From Campylobacter coli (GTDB lineage: Bacteria > Campylobacterota > Campylobacteria > Campylobacterales > Campylobacteraceae): a stretch of 64,000 nt of DNA. Each line of letters opens with the position of its first letter. The first letter of the stretch is position 1. The stretch is taken from contig CP154437.1 in the NCBI GenBank assembly GCA_039516895.1, positions 1,550,001 through 1,614,000 on the forward strand. Reading direction: 5' to 3'. Positions 7,598 to 17,533 of the stretch are shown piece after piece. The translations under genes and the position numbers were made by a program. The notes below the pieces were generated by a model. It saw only the letters and a program-made list of their open reading frames with translations. It did no database searches and was not told where the DNA came from.

Positions 7598-8908
7598 ATG
7601 AGAAAAACTCTTAGTAAAAAAGATATAAAAACACTAGGACTTTCATCTTTGGGCGGAACCTTAGAATTTTATGATTTTATTATCTTTGCATTTTTTTCAA
7701 GTTATATTTCAAAAAACTTCTTTCCTGAAAATTTAAGCCCTTTTTGGCAACTTTTCAATACCTATGGTATATTTGCGGCAGCTTATGTGGTAAGACCACT
7801 AGGCGGTATAGTGATGGCACATTTTGGTGATAAATTTGGGCGCAAAAAAATGTTTATGCTAAGTATTTTACTTATGGTAATACCAACTTTTGCACTAGCC
7901 TTTATCCCTTCTTATGAAAGTATTGGTTATCTTTGTGTAGCACTTTTAATGCTTATAAGAATAGCTCAAGGTATTTCCATAGGAGGAGAATTGCCCGGTG
8001 CTTGGATTTTTGTATATGAACATTCTCCAAAAGGACAAAGAAGAACTTATATAGGCTTTTTAACAGCTTCTGTAGTGGGTGGAATTTTACTTGGAAGTAT
8101 AGTATTTTTACTAATGCACAAAATTTACACTCAAGAAGAACTATATGAGTGGGCTTGGAGAGTTCCTTTCTTTCTAGGTGGAATTTTTGGACTTATTTCA
8201 ATATATCTTAGAAAATTTTTAAGTGAAACTCCTGTTTTTGAACAAATGAGAAAAGAAAATGTTTTGGAAAAATTTCCGCTTAAAGAAGTATTTAAAAGAG
8301 CAAAAGCGGGTGTTGTTATCTCAATGTTGATCACTTGGGTTTTGACAGGTTGTATTATTGTAATGATTTTATTTATCCCAAAATATATGGCAGAAATTTT
8401 ACAATTTGATACCAATTTCCAAACTTATTTACAAATGGGTGGAATTTTCTTTATTTCTTTAGGTTGTATTATAAGTGGAATTTTAGCCGATAAAATAGGT
8501 ATTTTTAAATCTGGTATTATTTTTTCCTTGTTTTTTGGCTTAGCTTGTGCATTTTATTTTCACTTTCTTTACAATACAAATGCTAATATAATCCTAGTCA
8601 GTATTTTTTACTTAATGGCTTGCTTTTTTGGCGGAGTAATGAATTTTTGCCCTTTGATAATGAATGAAGTTTTTGAAGCAAAGATTAAATTTTCAGGACT
8701 TTCTTTTTCTTATAACATTGCCTATGCCATTGCAGGAGGCATAACCCCTCAACTTGCACTTTTATTGCATAAATTTGCATTTGCAAATTTAGATAATGCG
8801 TGGCGTTTTTCTTTGGGTTATTATATGTTTTTAATCGTTTTATTAGCTTTATTATCAGCTTTTATTTTTAGATATCTTAATAATACCCAACGCACATACT
8901 CTCAGTGA
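7598..8908 (+). CDS. MFS transporter, metabolite:H+ symporter family (Cj0250c-like)
   Basis: 436 residues with about 12 membrane helices. GGTLEFYDFIIF near residue 18 and the loop 2-3 signature HFGDKFGRKKMFMLS are typical of the MHS subfamily (ProP, KgtP, ShiA), which import organic acids, betaine or proline with protons. RIAQGISIGGELPGA is the family's helix-4 motif. The exact substrate cannot be read from sequence. It follows the acidic small protein by two bases, and its last 32 bases overlap the 3' end of the converging gene. Confidence 0.88.
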   Translation: MRKTLSKKDIKTLGLSSLGGTLEFYDFIIFAFFSSYISKNFFPENLSPFWQLFNTYGIFAAAYVVRPLGGIVMAHFGDKFGRKKMFMLSILLMVIPTFALAFIPSYESIGYLCVALLMLIRIAQGISIGGELPGAWIFVYEHSPKGQRRTYIGFLTASVVGGILLGSIVFLLMHKIYTQEELYEWAWRVPFFLGGIFGLISIYLRKFLSETPVFEQMRKENVLEKFPLKEVFKRAKAGVVISMLITWVLTGCIIVMILFIPKYMAEILQFDTNFQTYLQMGGIFFISLGCIISGILADKIGIFKSGIIFSLFFGLACAFYFHFLYNTNANIILVSIFYLMACFFGGVMNFCPLIMNEVFEAKIKFSGLSFSYNIAYAIAGGITPQLALLLHKFAFANLDNAWRFSLGYYMFLIVLLALLSAFIFRYLNNTQRTYSQ

Positions 8909-9353
8909 TTTTTATACGCTTTTCAAAAGGCGTGGGGCTAAAAAAATGACATTTTTCTATGTAAATATGCTGATAATAATTTAGCCCCAAAAAATCATAA
9001 AATTTTTTAAGATTGACAAATTTAATACCATGAATTTCTTTTAAATCTAAAAGTTTATAAATTGAAGAATTATTTTTTTTCACAAGATGCGATGGGGCTA
9101 GTCCCGTAAAAGAACAAAAGGCACTTGCTAATACAAAACCACTTAAATCGCTGCATTGTTTTAAAACTTCTCGATGTTTTTCTAGGATAGAATTCTTGTG
9201 TAAAAAAATAATACGAGTCCCTTGATATCTACCGATTTCTACTTTTTTCCAAAATTTATAAGCATTTTTTGAAATTCCAGCTAAACGATGAAATTCCGCG
9301 TTTAAAACATAATGGTCTAAAAATTCATTAGGTGGTAAAATAATACTTTTCAT
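8877..9353 (-). CDS. Unknown protein with two helix-turn-helix-like units (Cj0249-like)
   Basis: 158 residues, soluble, unknown function. By eye two similar segments can be aligned: residues about 18-55 (AEFHRLAGISKNAYKFWKK ... GTRIIFLHKNSI) and about 79-120 (SAFCSFTGLAPSHLVKK ... GIKFVNLKKF). Each has a short helix-turn-helix followed by a strand pair and Lys, as in MerR/excisionase-type DNA-binding domains. It lies 21 bases downstream of the HDOD gene with only a weak ribosome site, so it is probably translated at a low level from the same transcript. Its 3' end overlaps the converging transporter gene. Confidence 0.7.
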   Translation of the reverse strand: MKSIILPPNEFLDHYVLNAEFHRLAGISKNAYKFWKKVEIGRYQGTRIIFLHKNSILEKHREVLKQCSDLSGFVLASAFCSFTGLAPSHLVKKNNSSIYKLLDLKEIHGIKFVNLKKFYDFLGLNYYQHIYIEKCHFFSPTPFEKRIKITESMCVGYY

Positions 9354-9374
9354 TTATTTAATAAAACAAATTTT

Positions 9375-10238
9375 TTAGCCTTCTTTTATCAAGTTTTCTT
9401 TAGCCTCTTTTGGAAGTTTTGAGATAAAATTATCAAGATTAAAATCAATCCCTTGACTTCGGGCTTCATTAATCAAAGCAATAGAAGCCTTGATATTAAA
9501 AGAAGAAAAATTATTATGAGGTGTAAAAAGATGATCGACAACCGAAAGAGCGTAAGCTGATTTTTTAACTTCATTTCTAGCTGCGTGTGGAGATCGAGCA
9601 AAACAAATAGTTTCAACTAGCATATCATCAAATTTCCAACGATAAAGTAAAAATCCTAAGAATGAAATATGATCAACACCTAAAAATTCATTCTCCACTA
9701 TAGATAAATCACTAAAATTATTTTTTTCCAATCTAGCTAAGAACTCGCCATCTTTTTTATTTTGAATAAGAAAATTAGAAAAAACTACAATACCAAGTCT
9801 TAAAAGCATAGAACAAGGCACTAGCAAATGCGATAGCTTTTTATCCTCATTACCCAACCAATCCATAATAAAAGAAGTTTCCTCACTGCATTTGCTTACA
9901 AAATCTGCTGTGTCTAATCCATAAGGCGATACATCGATTTTAAAACTATCCCTAATTGAATCTGCCATGATGGTATTAACGATATTGCCTATGCCCAAAA
10001 GAGAGACAACTTGAGGTAAAGAGGTGATTTCTCTTGAAAAACCATAAAAGGGAGAATTAGCCAAGCGTAAAAGCTTAGCAGTCATTAAAGGATCACTTGA
10101 AATAATATTAGCAATTTCATCAATTTTTACATTAGAACCCGATTCGTTGATATATTTTCTTAGTTTATTTATGGTATCAGGCAAAGGAGGTAAAACTTCA
10201 ACACTTCGGAGTAAAATTTCATTCATATCAGTTGCCAT
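9375..10238 (-). CDS. HDOD domain protein (Cj0248-like)
   Basis: 287 residues. The N-terminal 200 form an HDOD domain: LPPLPDTINKLRKYI, IANIISSDPLMTAKLLRLANSPFYG and the segment VVSLLGIGNIVNTIM are characteristic. HDOD is related to HD phosphohydrolases but lacks the metal-binding HD pair, and acts as a signalling scaffold, often linked to cyclic-di-GMP or motility. As I recall, the C. jejuni homologue is needed for normal motility. The gene has AAGGAAA before its ATG and a TATAAT box upstream. Confidence 0.85.
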   Translation of the reverse strand: MATDMNEILLRSVEVLPPLPDTINKLRKYINESGSNVKIDEIANIISSDPLMTAKLLRLANSPFYGFSREITSLPQVVSLLGIGNIVNTIMADSIRDSFKIDVSPYGLDTADFVSKCSEETSFIMDWLGNEDKKLSHLLVPCSMLLRLGIVVFSNFLIQNKKDGEFLARLEKNNFSDLSIVENEFLGVDHISFLGFLLYRWKFDDMLVETICFARSPHAARNEVKKSAYALSVVDHLFTPHNNFSSFNIKASIALINEARSQGIDFNLDNFISKLPKEAKENLIKEG

Positions 10239-10275
10239 ATATTTTCCTTGGGCTATAGTTTTTTATTAATCTGTT

Positions 10276-10281
10276 ATTATA
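10276..10281 (-). promoter_or_regulatory. Probable -10 box for the HDOD gene
   Basis: On the minus strand this reads TATAAT, 38 bases upstream of the HDOD start codon, with an AAGGA ribosome site in between. The 285-base gap 10239-10523 otherwise holds A/T-rich sequence and the rplT hairpin; no other gene is seen in it. Confidence 0.45.
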
Positions 10282-10491
10282 ACTAAATTTTAATTTACTT
10301 ATACGATGATTTTTAATATATATGCAAGAAAGTTTCTAAAATAGCCTTATATGTTACAAAACTCTATTCTTTACAAGTAATATTTTAATTTTGTTATTAT
10401 ATAATTTTTGTGATTTTATTAATAAATCTTAAACAAAATTAATTTTTACTAGGGTTGTATTTTGAAAGTTTAATGTAGCGAATGTCGAAAT

Positions 10492-10519
10492 ATGAGTTAA
10501 GATTTAAATCTTAACTCAT
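10492..10519 (-). terminator. Palindrome after rplT, probable terminator
   Basis: A perfect 28-base palindrome (ATGAGTTAAGATTT and its complement), five bases after the rplT stop codon. The minus-strand tail is only moderately T-rich. Its symmetry would also stop transcription coming from the HDOD side. Confidence 0.55.
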
Positions 10520-10523
10520 TAAA

Positions 10524-10877
10524 TTAAAGTGCTTTTTTTGCAGCTTCTGCGATTTTTGCAAAAGCAGCAGCATCATTCATTGCCAAATCAGCTAGAATTT
10601 TTCTATCAAGCTCAATACCTGCTTTTTTAAGTCCATTAATAAATTTAGAATAACTTAAATCATTTAATCTGCAAGCAGCATTGATACGCACAATCCAAAG
10701 ACGGCGAAAATCTCTTTTCTTGCGGCGTCTATCGCGATACGCATAAACAAGACTTCTTTCTAATTGTTCTTTTGCTTTTCTAAAATGTTTGCGGCGTCCA
10801 CTATAAAAACCGCGTGCTAATTTTAGAACTTTTTTATGTCGGCGGCGTCTTACAACACCTGTTTTTACTCTTGCCAT
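10524..10877 (-). CDS. rplT: 50S ribosomal protein L20
   Basis: 117 residues, highly basic. The N-terminal segment after [16 protein letters not shown] is the rRNA-binding arm, followed by the L20 core [16 protein letters not shown] and the [10 protein letters not shown] motif. L20 is needed early in 50S assembly. It follows rpmI by 95 bases. In many bacteria infC-rpmI-rplT is one operon; here infC lies with thrS about 18 kb away. Confidence 0.97.
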   Translation of the reverse strand: MARVKTGVVRRRRHKKVLKLARGFYSGRRKHFRKAKEQLERSLVYAYRDRRRKKRDFRRLWIVRINAACRLNDLSYSKFINGLKKAGIELDRKILADLAMNDAAAFAKIAEAAKKAL

Positions 10878-10972
10878 TTTTATTTCCTTTCATAAAGTGG
10901 CGTCCATTTTGGAGCTTGCCCTTAAATTCTTAAAACAAATCAAGGGGAGTTTGAATGACTTATGTCAAAAAC

Positions 10973-11164
10973 TTAAATTCCTAACATTTTTTCTACAGCT
11001 TTTACATTTGTGCTGTGCACATATTTAGCTGTGCGAAGATCACGCATTCTTTTTGCAGGTTTCTTAGTCAAAATATGGCTTCTAAAAGCAGAACCTCTTT
11101 TGATTTTATTTTTACCTACTTTAAAGCGTTTAACTGCGCTTTTTACGCTTTTCATCTTTGGCAT
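10973..11164 (-). CDS. rpmI: 50S ribosomal protein L35
   Basis: 63 residues, with the L35 pattern [34 protein letters not shown] and a C-terminal [14 protein letters not shown]. Full length. First gene of the rpmI-rplT unit. AAAGGA precedes the ATG, and a TATAAA element at 11247-11252 on the minus strand could be its -10. Confidence 0.97.
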
Positions 11165-11265
11165 ACGCTTTCCTTTCGGATAAATTTTTAAATTTTTTCA
11201 AAAAGAAAAGCTAAATGCTAGCAAATTTTTGCTAATTTTTGACTGAATTTTATATTTAAAAAAAC

Positions 11266-11282
11266 TTGGCACACCTTTTGCT
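11266..11282 (+). promoter_or_regulatory. Sigma-54 (RpoN) promoter
   Basis: TTGGCAC-ACCTT-TTGCT: GG and GC are exactly ten bases apart, and the match to the -24/-12 consensus TTGGCACN5TTGCW is complete. The predicted start of transcription is about 11293, 26 bases before the downstream ATG. In Campylobacter, sigma-54 with the response regulator FlgR drives middle flagellar genes. Confidence 0.85.
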
Positions 11283-11318
11283 TATAAAAAACTAGCAATA
11301 TTTTTGAAAGATTTTAAA

Positions 11319-12485
11319 ATGACTATAAATTCGGCAAACCCTTATCAAAATTTGGCCTTATCTAATCCTTTGCAAAATAGCCAAGCTTTGAATTTAATCA
11401 AAGATAAGAAAGATTCAAATTTAGAAGAAAATGAAAACAATTTAGAAAATTTAAATTATATTTTTAACACCACTTCTTATGCAAGCGAATTTGGCTTTAG
11501 GATAGATGAGAAAGGTTTTTTTGAAAAAGACTTAAATAAAATCGCTAATATACCCGAATCTTATAATATCAATATCAAAAGCGTTAGAAGTATAGCCAAA
11601 GAATTAACAAGACAAGATGCAAATTTAAATTACAACAAAATAGACCTACCCTATCTTTTAAATAGCTATCATAGCTCACTAAAGTCTATCAATTTAGAAT
11701 TTAGTGAAAATGATAATGCTAATTTAAGTCGCGATATGATTTCAAAATTTGCTACTGGATTTTCTACTGAAAATGGAGAATTTTTAGGCAAAATTTCAAG
11801 AATTTACAATAATCAAGAAGAATTAAACTCCACACTAAGCAAAACCCTAAACCTAAATACTTTAATGCTGGATAATAAAATCACTAATTTCCATTTTGAT
11901 AGAGCGTTAAATAATACCTCATCTAATGAAATTTTAAAACCTTACCTAACCAAAAATGCCGAGGTTTCAAAATCAGGACTTTTGATGAATTTTATTTATC
12001 ATGATATCAAAACACAAAATGATAACGAGCTTAATTTTTTTATGAAACCTGCGAGTTTAGAGCTCAATGCTCACACTAATTTTCAAAAAATCCTTAGAGG
12101 AGAAATGGATATAAAAGACTATATTAAGCAACAAAATGAACAAAAAATGAGTTTTGATCTATATCTTTATGTGAATGGAGTAGATAAAAAAACCGCTTCT
12201 CAAGATAAACTTTCAGTTTTTTTTCAACAATATGTTAATTATCAAAAAGATATGGATTTAAGGGAGTTTGCAAATTCAAGCTCTATCTTCCAAATTTATA
12301 TTGATCAAAATCATAGCGAATTTAACTCTCTTAAAGAAGAATACCAAAGCCAAAATAAAGATTTAGAAAAACTAGATAATGCTAACAATATGCGTTCTAA
12401 TTCTATAGAAAATTTTTTAAATCGTCGTCAAAAACAAGCCAATTTAAATAAGATATTAAATTCTTATTTATCAGTATTGCTTTAA
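11319..12485 (+). CDS. Sigma-54-controlled unknown protein (Cj0243c-like)
   Basis: 388 residues, no signal peptide, no membrane helix, no known domain. It is rich in Asn, Lys, Leu and Ser, with an Asn-rich, probably disordered N-terminus (SANPYQNLALSNPLQNS) and a helical C-terminus. I chose the ATG at 11319 rather than the upstream TTG at 11304 because GAAAG lies eight bases before it and the sigma-54 start point falls just upstream. The near-perfect sigma-54 promoter implies expression with the flagellar hook/basal-body regulon. Possible roles are an accessory flagellar protein or a substrate of the flagellar export system; both are inference from regulation and the signal-less N-terminus. 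Confidence 0.75.
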   Translation: MTINSANPYQNLALSNPLQNSQALNLIKDKKDSNLEENENNLENLNYIFNTTSYASEFGFRIDEKGFFEKDLNKIANIPESYNINIKSVRSIAKELTRQDANLNYNKIDLPYLLNSYHSSLKSINLEFSENDNANLSRDMISKFATGFSTENGEFLGKISRIYNNQEELNSTLSKTLNLNTLMLDNKITNFHFDRALNNTSSNEILKPYLTKNAEVSKSGLLMNFIYHDIKTQNDNELNFFMKPASLELNAHTNFQKILRGEMDIKDYIKQQNEQKMSFDLYLYVNGVDKKTASQDKLSVFFQQYVNYQKDMDLREFANSSSIFQIYIDQNHSEFNSLKEEYQSQNKDLEKLDNANNMRSNSIENFLNRRQKQANLNKILNSYLSVLL

Positions 12486-12562
12486 GTAAGTTTATAAATA
12501 TTTAAAAATACAAATTTTAACTCATAATTCTTTGTATTTTTTTACTTTAATATTCATATTTT

Positions 12563-12571
12563 TGCTATAAT
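12563..12571 (+). promoter_or_regulatory. Probable promoter of iscS-nifU
   Basis: TGCTATAAT: a perfect TATAAT box with TG extension, about 87 bases upstream of the iscS start. The leader in between shows no clear regulator site that I can name. Confidence 0.6.
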
Positions 12572-12582
12572 TTTTAAACTAG

Positions 12583-13839
<1,257 letters not shown>

Positions 13840-13851
13840 AAGGATAAAAAA

Positions 13852-14823
13852 ATGGGAAAAAATAGTTTAATTGGTGGATCTATCTGGGATGAATACTCAC
13901 AAAAAGTCCAAGATAGAATGAATAATCCACAACATATGGGGGAATTTACAGAAGAAGATGCCAAAAATAGAAATGCCAAACTTATCGTAGCTGATTTTGG
14001 TGCAGAAAGCTGTGGCGATGCAGTAAGACTTTTTTGGCTTGTGGATGAAAAAACAGATACTATTATTGATGCTAAATTTAAAAGCTTTGGCTGTGGAACT
14101 GCCATAGCAAGTAGTGATACAATGGTAGATCTTTGTATAGGAAAAACTGTGGATGAAGCAGTTAAAATTACTAACTTAGATGTAGAATTTGCAATGCGAG
14201 ATAATCCAGAAACTCCAGCTGTTCCGCCTCAAAAAATGCATTGTTCGGTTATGGCTTACGATGTGATTAAACAAGCAGCAGCGCATTATAAAGGAATCAA
14301 TCCTGAAGATTTTGAAGATCAAATCATAGTTTGTGAGTGTGCTAGAGTAAGTCTTGGAACTATCAAAGAAGTGATCAAACTCAATGATTTACACACTGTA
14401 GAAGAAATCACTCAATACACCAAAGCAGGTGCTTTTTGTAAATCCTGTGTAAAACCAGGAGGACATGAAAAAAGAGAATACTATCTGGTTGATATTTTGG
14501 CTGAAACAAGAGCTGAAATGGATAGAGAGAAACTTAAAAATGCTGTGAAAAGTGATGTAGCATTTGATGAAATGACTTTAGTAGGTCAATTAAAAGCAGT
14601 AGAAGCTGTTTTAGATGCAGAAATTCGTCCTATGCTCCATAATGATGGTGGAGATTTGGAAGTAATTGATATACAAAAGGCCGAAGGTGCCGCAATTGAT
14701 GTATATATTCGCTATCTTGGAGCTTGCAGCGGATGCTCAAGCGGAAGCGGTGCAACTCTTTATGCTATCGAAACTATCTTACAAGAAGAACTGAGCCCAA
14801 ATATTCGCGTTATGCCAGTTTGA
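13852..14823 (+). CDS. nifU: Modular NifU Fe-S scaffold
   Basis: 323 residues with three parts fused. An IscU-like scaffold (about 10-150) has cysteines C54, C81 and C131. A BFD-like [2Fe-2S] domain (about 158-205) has C161/C163 and C196/C199. A C-terminal NFU domain (about 245-323) has the C292-x-x-C295 pair in ACSGCSSG. It builds clusters on sulfur from the adjacent IscS and passes them on. The full three-domain form is typical of nitrogen fixers and Campylobacterota. Ribosome site AAGGA. The operon ends in a hairpin. Confidence 0.95.
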   Translation: MGKNSLIGGSIWDEYSQKVQDRMNNPQHMGEFTEEDAKNRNAKLIVADFGAESCGDAVRLFWLVDEKTDTIIDAKFKSFGCGTAIASSDTMVDLCIGKTVDEAVKITNLDVEFAMRDNPETPAVPPQKMHCSVMAYDVIKQAAAHYKGINPEDFEDQIIVCECARVSLGTIKEVIKLNDLHTVEEITQYTKAGAFCKSCVKPGGHEKREYYLVDILAETRAEMDREKLKNAVKSDVAFDEMTLVGQLKAVEAVLDAEIRPMLHNDGGDLEVIDIQKAEGAAIDVYIRYLGACSGCSSGSGATLYAIETILQEELSPNIRVMPV

Positions 14824-14829
14824 TATTTA

Positions 14830-14856
14830 GAATAGTAAGAGTATTTCTTACTATTC
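14830..14856. terminator. Terminator between nifU and the MscS gene
   Basis: A perfect 10-bp stem GAATAGTAAG / CTTACTATTC with a seven-base loop (14840-14846), followed by ATCTTTTA. It separates two converging genes. Confidence 0.65.
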
Positions 14857-14861
14857 ATCTT

Positions 14862-16742
14862 TTATACTACCTTAGGCTTTAAATCAAGTGGGGGTAAATT
14901 TTCTATATAAATACTGCGGCTTGGGAAAGCAAAAGTTAAACCATTTTTTTCAATGATACGCATAAATTCAAGCATTAACTCTTGTCTAGCTTCTCTAAAT
15001 TCTTTCGCATCTATAGCCTTTGTATAAAAATACAATTCTATATTAATACTACTATCTGCAAATTCACTCAAAGCAACATAACAAGCATTTTTATAGCCCT
15101 CAAGATCATTGATAGAAACCAAATTTTGACGATATTTTGTTGTATGATCACCATACTTTAATGCTCCATCATCTTCATGTGCCACCAAAGGACTCGTATA
15201 TAAAAGCTCTTTTAAATCCTTTACACAATTTTCTAATTTTTCAGGAGTAGCATCATAACCAACACCAAGATATATTTTAACATGGCGCCCCATGCGTCTT
15301 TTGCTCCAGTTTTTTATATTTGCCCCCATGATAGTAGAATTAGGCAAAAATACAAGACAATTATCAAAAGTTCGAATAGTTGTCTTTCTAAGTCCTGTTT
15401 CAACCACTGTGCCTTCTACTCCAGAAACTTCAACCCAATCCCCTTGATTAAAGCTATTATCAAACAATAAAAGTATAGAAGCAAAAAAGTTTGCAATAAT
15501 ATCTTTTGCAGCCAAAGCCACCGCCAAACCACCTATCCCTAAAGATGCGATAATAGCTGAGATATTAAAACCAAGTTGTGCTAAAATATAAAGAAGCGCG
15601 ATCACAAAGATAACAAAATATAAAATTTTAATGACTAAATTTACGACTTCTTTTTTACCACTTTTTTGTGCAAGTTTTGAAACTAAAACCACGCCATATC
15701 CATCAAGTATCCTTAAAATCAGCCAAGCGATTAAAACAGCATAAATTATATGAAAAAGATTACTTAAATTAATACTTAAAGGAGTAGGATAGGTTATTAT
15801 CGTAAGACAAAGTGAAATAGCATAACAAACAAGCAAGAAACCTACCGGTTTTTTAATATTGTCTATAAAAATAACTTTAATATCATCTGCATCGCTTTTA
15901 TTGCGATAAACTAAACGAACGAGGATAAAATAAACTATATTTGAAAAAAAGCGCCTTAAAGACATAAAAAAAGCTAAAACTAAAAGCGAAATAACTATCT
16001 TACCTGTATTTATAAAATCAATATTGGCTATTTCATTGATACGATCTATCCATACTTGAAGTTCAAGTAAAGAAAAAATATAATTACTTTCTAGCAAATC
16101 TGCATTTGCGCGCAAATATTTTAAAATTTCTACATAAGCATCCACAGCATTAAAAATCACTTCTTCTTTATTGGAAATTTTCTCTAATTCAGATGGATTA
16201 TTGATTTTAGCTTTATAAATACTAAGATCTATATTGGTTGAATTTTGCAAATTTTCCATTGCCTTATCGACCGTAGAGATTATACTTTCACTATTTGCTG
16301 CATTTTTAAAAAGTTTTTCAAGCTCAAATAAAGATGAATAAAAACTTTTAACAACATCTAAGTATATAATATTTAAGGTTGTATCTACATAAACATAAGG
16401 TTTGTTTATACTCTTCTTTTGCAAATCTAATAAATTTTGCCTTGTTTTTAAAAAGCTTTCTACTGCTTTTTCATTGATTTGTTGCTTTACTATCATATCG
16501 GGCATTTTAGAAAGAATAGACTTTTTATCTTTTTCAAATTCGCTTAAAATTCCATCATAAGAACTTGAATTTTCATCATTATTTTTTTTAAATTCTTTAA
16601 TTTGACGATTTAAATCGATATATTTTTGCACCAGACTATAAACACTCTTATCTTGCGCACTTGCATTGGTATCTATAAGGCGAAATTCATCACCCCAAAG
16701 ACATGAAATGCCTAAAAGAAATAAAATGATTATTTTTTTCAT
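14862..16742 (-). CDS. MscS-family mechanosensitive ion channel (Cj0238-like)
   Basis: 626 residues. A signal peptide (MKKIIILFLLGISCLWG) is followed by a long helical periplasmic region (to about 240), several membrane helices, and the MscS core. The pore-lining helix is recognisable in SLGIGGLAVALAAKDIIAN, and FDNSFNQGDWVEVSGVEGTVVETG opens the beta domain. It releases solutes after osmotic downshift. The large N-terminal extension puts it with the MscK/YbiO-like subgroup rather than minimal MscS. Its ATG overlaps the stop of the carbonic anhydrase gene (ATGA), so the two form one operon. Confidence 0.9.
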   Translation of the reverse strand: MKKIIILFLLGISCLWGDEFRLIDTNASAQDKSVYSLVQKYIDLNRQIKEFKKNNDENSSSYDGILSEFEKDKKSILSKMPDMIVKQQINEKAVESFLKTRQNLLDLQKKSINKPYVYVDTTLNIIYLDVVKSFYSSLFELEKLFKNAANSESIISTVDKAMENLQNSTNIDLSIYKAKINNPSELEKISNKEEVIFNAVDAYVEILKYLRANADLLESNYIFSLLELQVWIDRINEIANIDFINTGKIVISLLVLAFFMSLRRFFSNIVYFILVRLVYRNKSDADDIKVIFIDNIKKPVGFLLVCYAISLCLTIITYPTPLSINLSNLFHIIYAVLIAWLILRILDGYGVVLVSKLAQKSGKKEVVNLVIKILYFVIFVIALLYILAQLGFNISAIIASLGIGGLAVALAAKDIIANFFASILLLFDNSFNQGDWVEVSGVEGTVVETGLRKTTIRTFDNCLVFLPNSTIMGANIKNWSKRRMGRHVKIYLGVGYDATPEKLENCVKDLKELLYTSPLVAHEDDGALKYGDHTTKYRQNLVSINDLEGYKNACYVALSEFADSSINIELYFYTKAIDAKEFREARQELMLEFMRIIEKNGLTFAFPSRSIYIENLPPLDLKPKVV

Positions 16743-17374
16743 TGTGTTTTCCTATTTTGAATTAATTTAAAAATTTTAGCCTTAAAATCATACTCATATA
16801 TTTCACCTGTTTCAATGATATAATACCAAGCATGCACTTCTAATCTTCCTTCATCTAAAGCTTCTTGAACCCCTGGATAAGTAAAAATATTTTGCAAAGA
16901 ATTCACTAAGTTAAGTTTTTCAGTAAGCCAAGAACGCATAGCTATATCATCTCTTGCAAAGATCGTAACATCTCTTTTTATAGGATCAAGCATAGTAAGC
17001 CATTTTTTTACATTAGGAATTTTATCTAATTCTTCATCAGAATAGTATAGCGCATTACAACCACCACAATTACTATGTCCACACACAACGATATTCTTAA
17101 TGCGTAAAGAATTTAAAGCATATTCTATTGCTGAAGTAGTTGCTAAATAATCCTGACCCACACGATAAGGCGGAACAATATTTGCGATATTTCGTATCAC
17201 AAAAAGTTCACCTGGGCCTGTATTAGTGATTAAATTAGGAATCACTCTAGAATCAGAACAACCTATAAAAAGAGTATGAGGATTTTGCTTATTTTTAAGA
17301 CTTTCAAAAAGTTCTTCATGTTCTTTAAAATCCTCTTGCATAAATTTAATCGCACCGCTAATAAGATTATCCAT
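16739..17374 (-). CDS. Beta-class carbonic anhydrase
   Basis: 211 residues. The zinc site is complete: C39 and D41 in GCSDSRV, H100 and C103 in CGHSNCGGC. It interconverts CO2 and bicarbonate in the cytoplasm, important for a capnophile. In C. jejuni the homologue has been called CanB or CynT and is needed for growth at low CO2. There are no cyanate genes next to it, so a cyn symbol is not justified. First gene of the operon with the MscS channel. Confidence 0.93.
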   Translation of the reverse strand: MDNLISGAIKFMQEDFKEHEELFESLKNKQNPHTLFIGCSDSRVIPNLITNTGPGELFVIRNIANIVPPYRVGQDYLATTSAIEYALNSLRIKNIVVCGHSNCGGCNALYYSDEELDKIPNVKKWLTMLDPIKRDVTIFARDDIAMRSWLTEKLNLVNSLQNIFTYPGVQEALDEGRLEVHAWYYIIETGEIYEYDFKAKIFKLIQNRKTQ

Positions 17375-17533
17375 ATATCAACCTAATTGAAAAATCTTAA
17401 AATTATAACAAATTTTCAGCAAAGAATTTCACCTGCAAGCAAACATTCACAAATTAACTCTTTATTAAATTTTTTATGCTAGAGTTCGCTCAAGATTTAA
17501 GTTAAAATCAAAAATCTTTTAAGGAGGATGAAT

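Noticed and set aside
10394-10523. Possible small RNA starting at a TATATAAT box near 10397 and ending at the rplT palindrome
   Set aside because: A -10-like string and a palindrome are too weak in such A/T-rich DNA; no conserved structure could be judged.
11219-11239. TAGCAAA/TTTGCTA stem with T tail as a plus-strand terminator
   Set aside because: It lies upstream of the sigma-54 promoter with no plus-strand transcript entering it, so it is probably chance or mild insulation; not listed as a feature.
16739-17374. Calling the carbonic anhydrase cynT
   Set aside because: No cyanase or cyanate transporter gene is adjacent; the protein is simply a beta-carbonic anhydrase.
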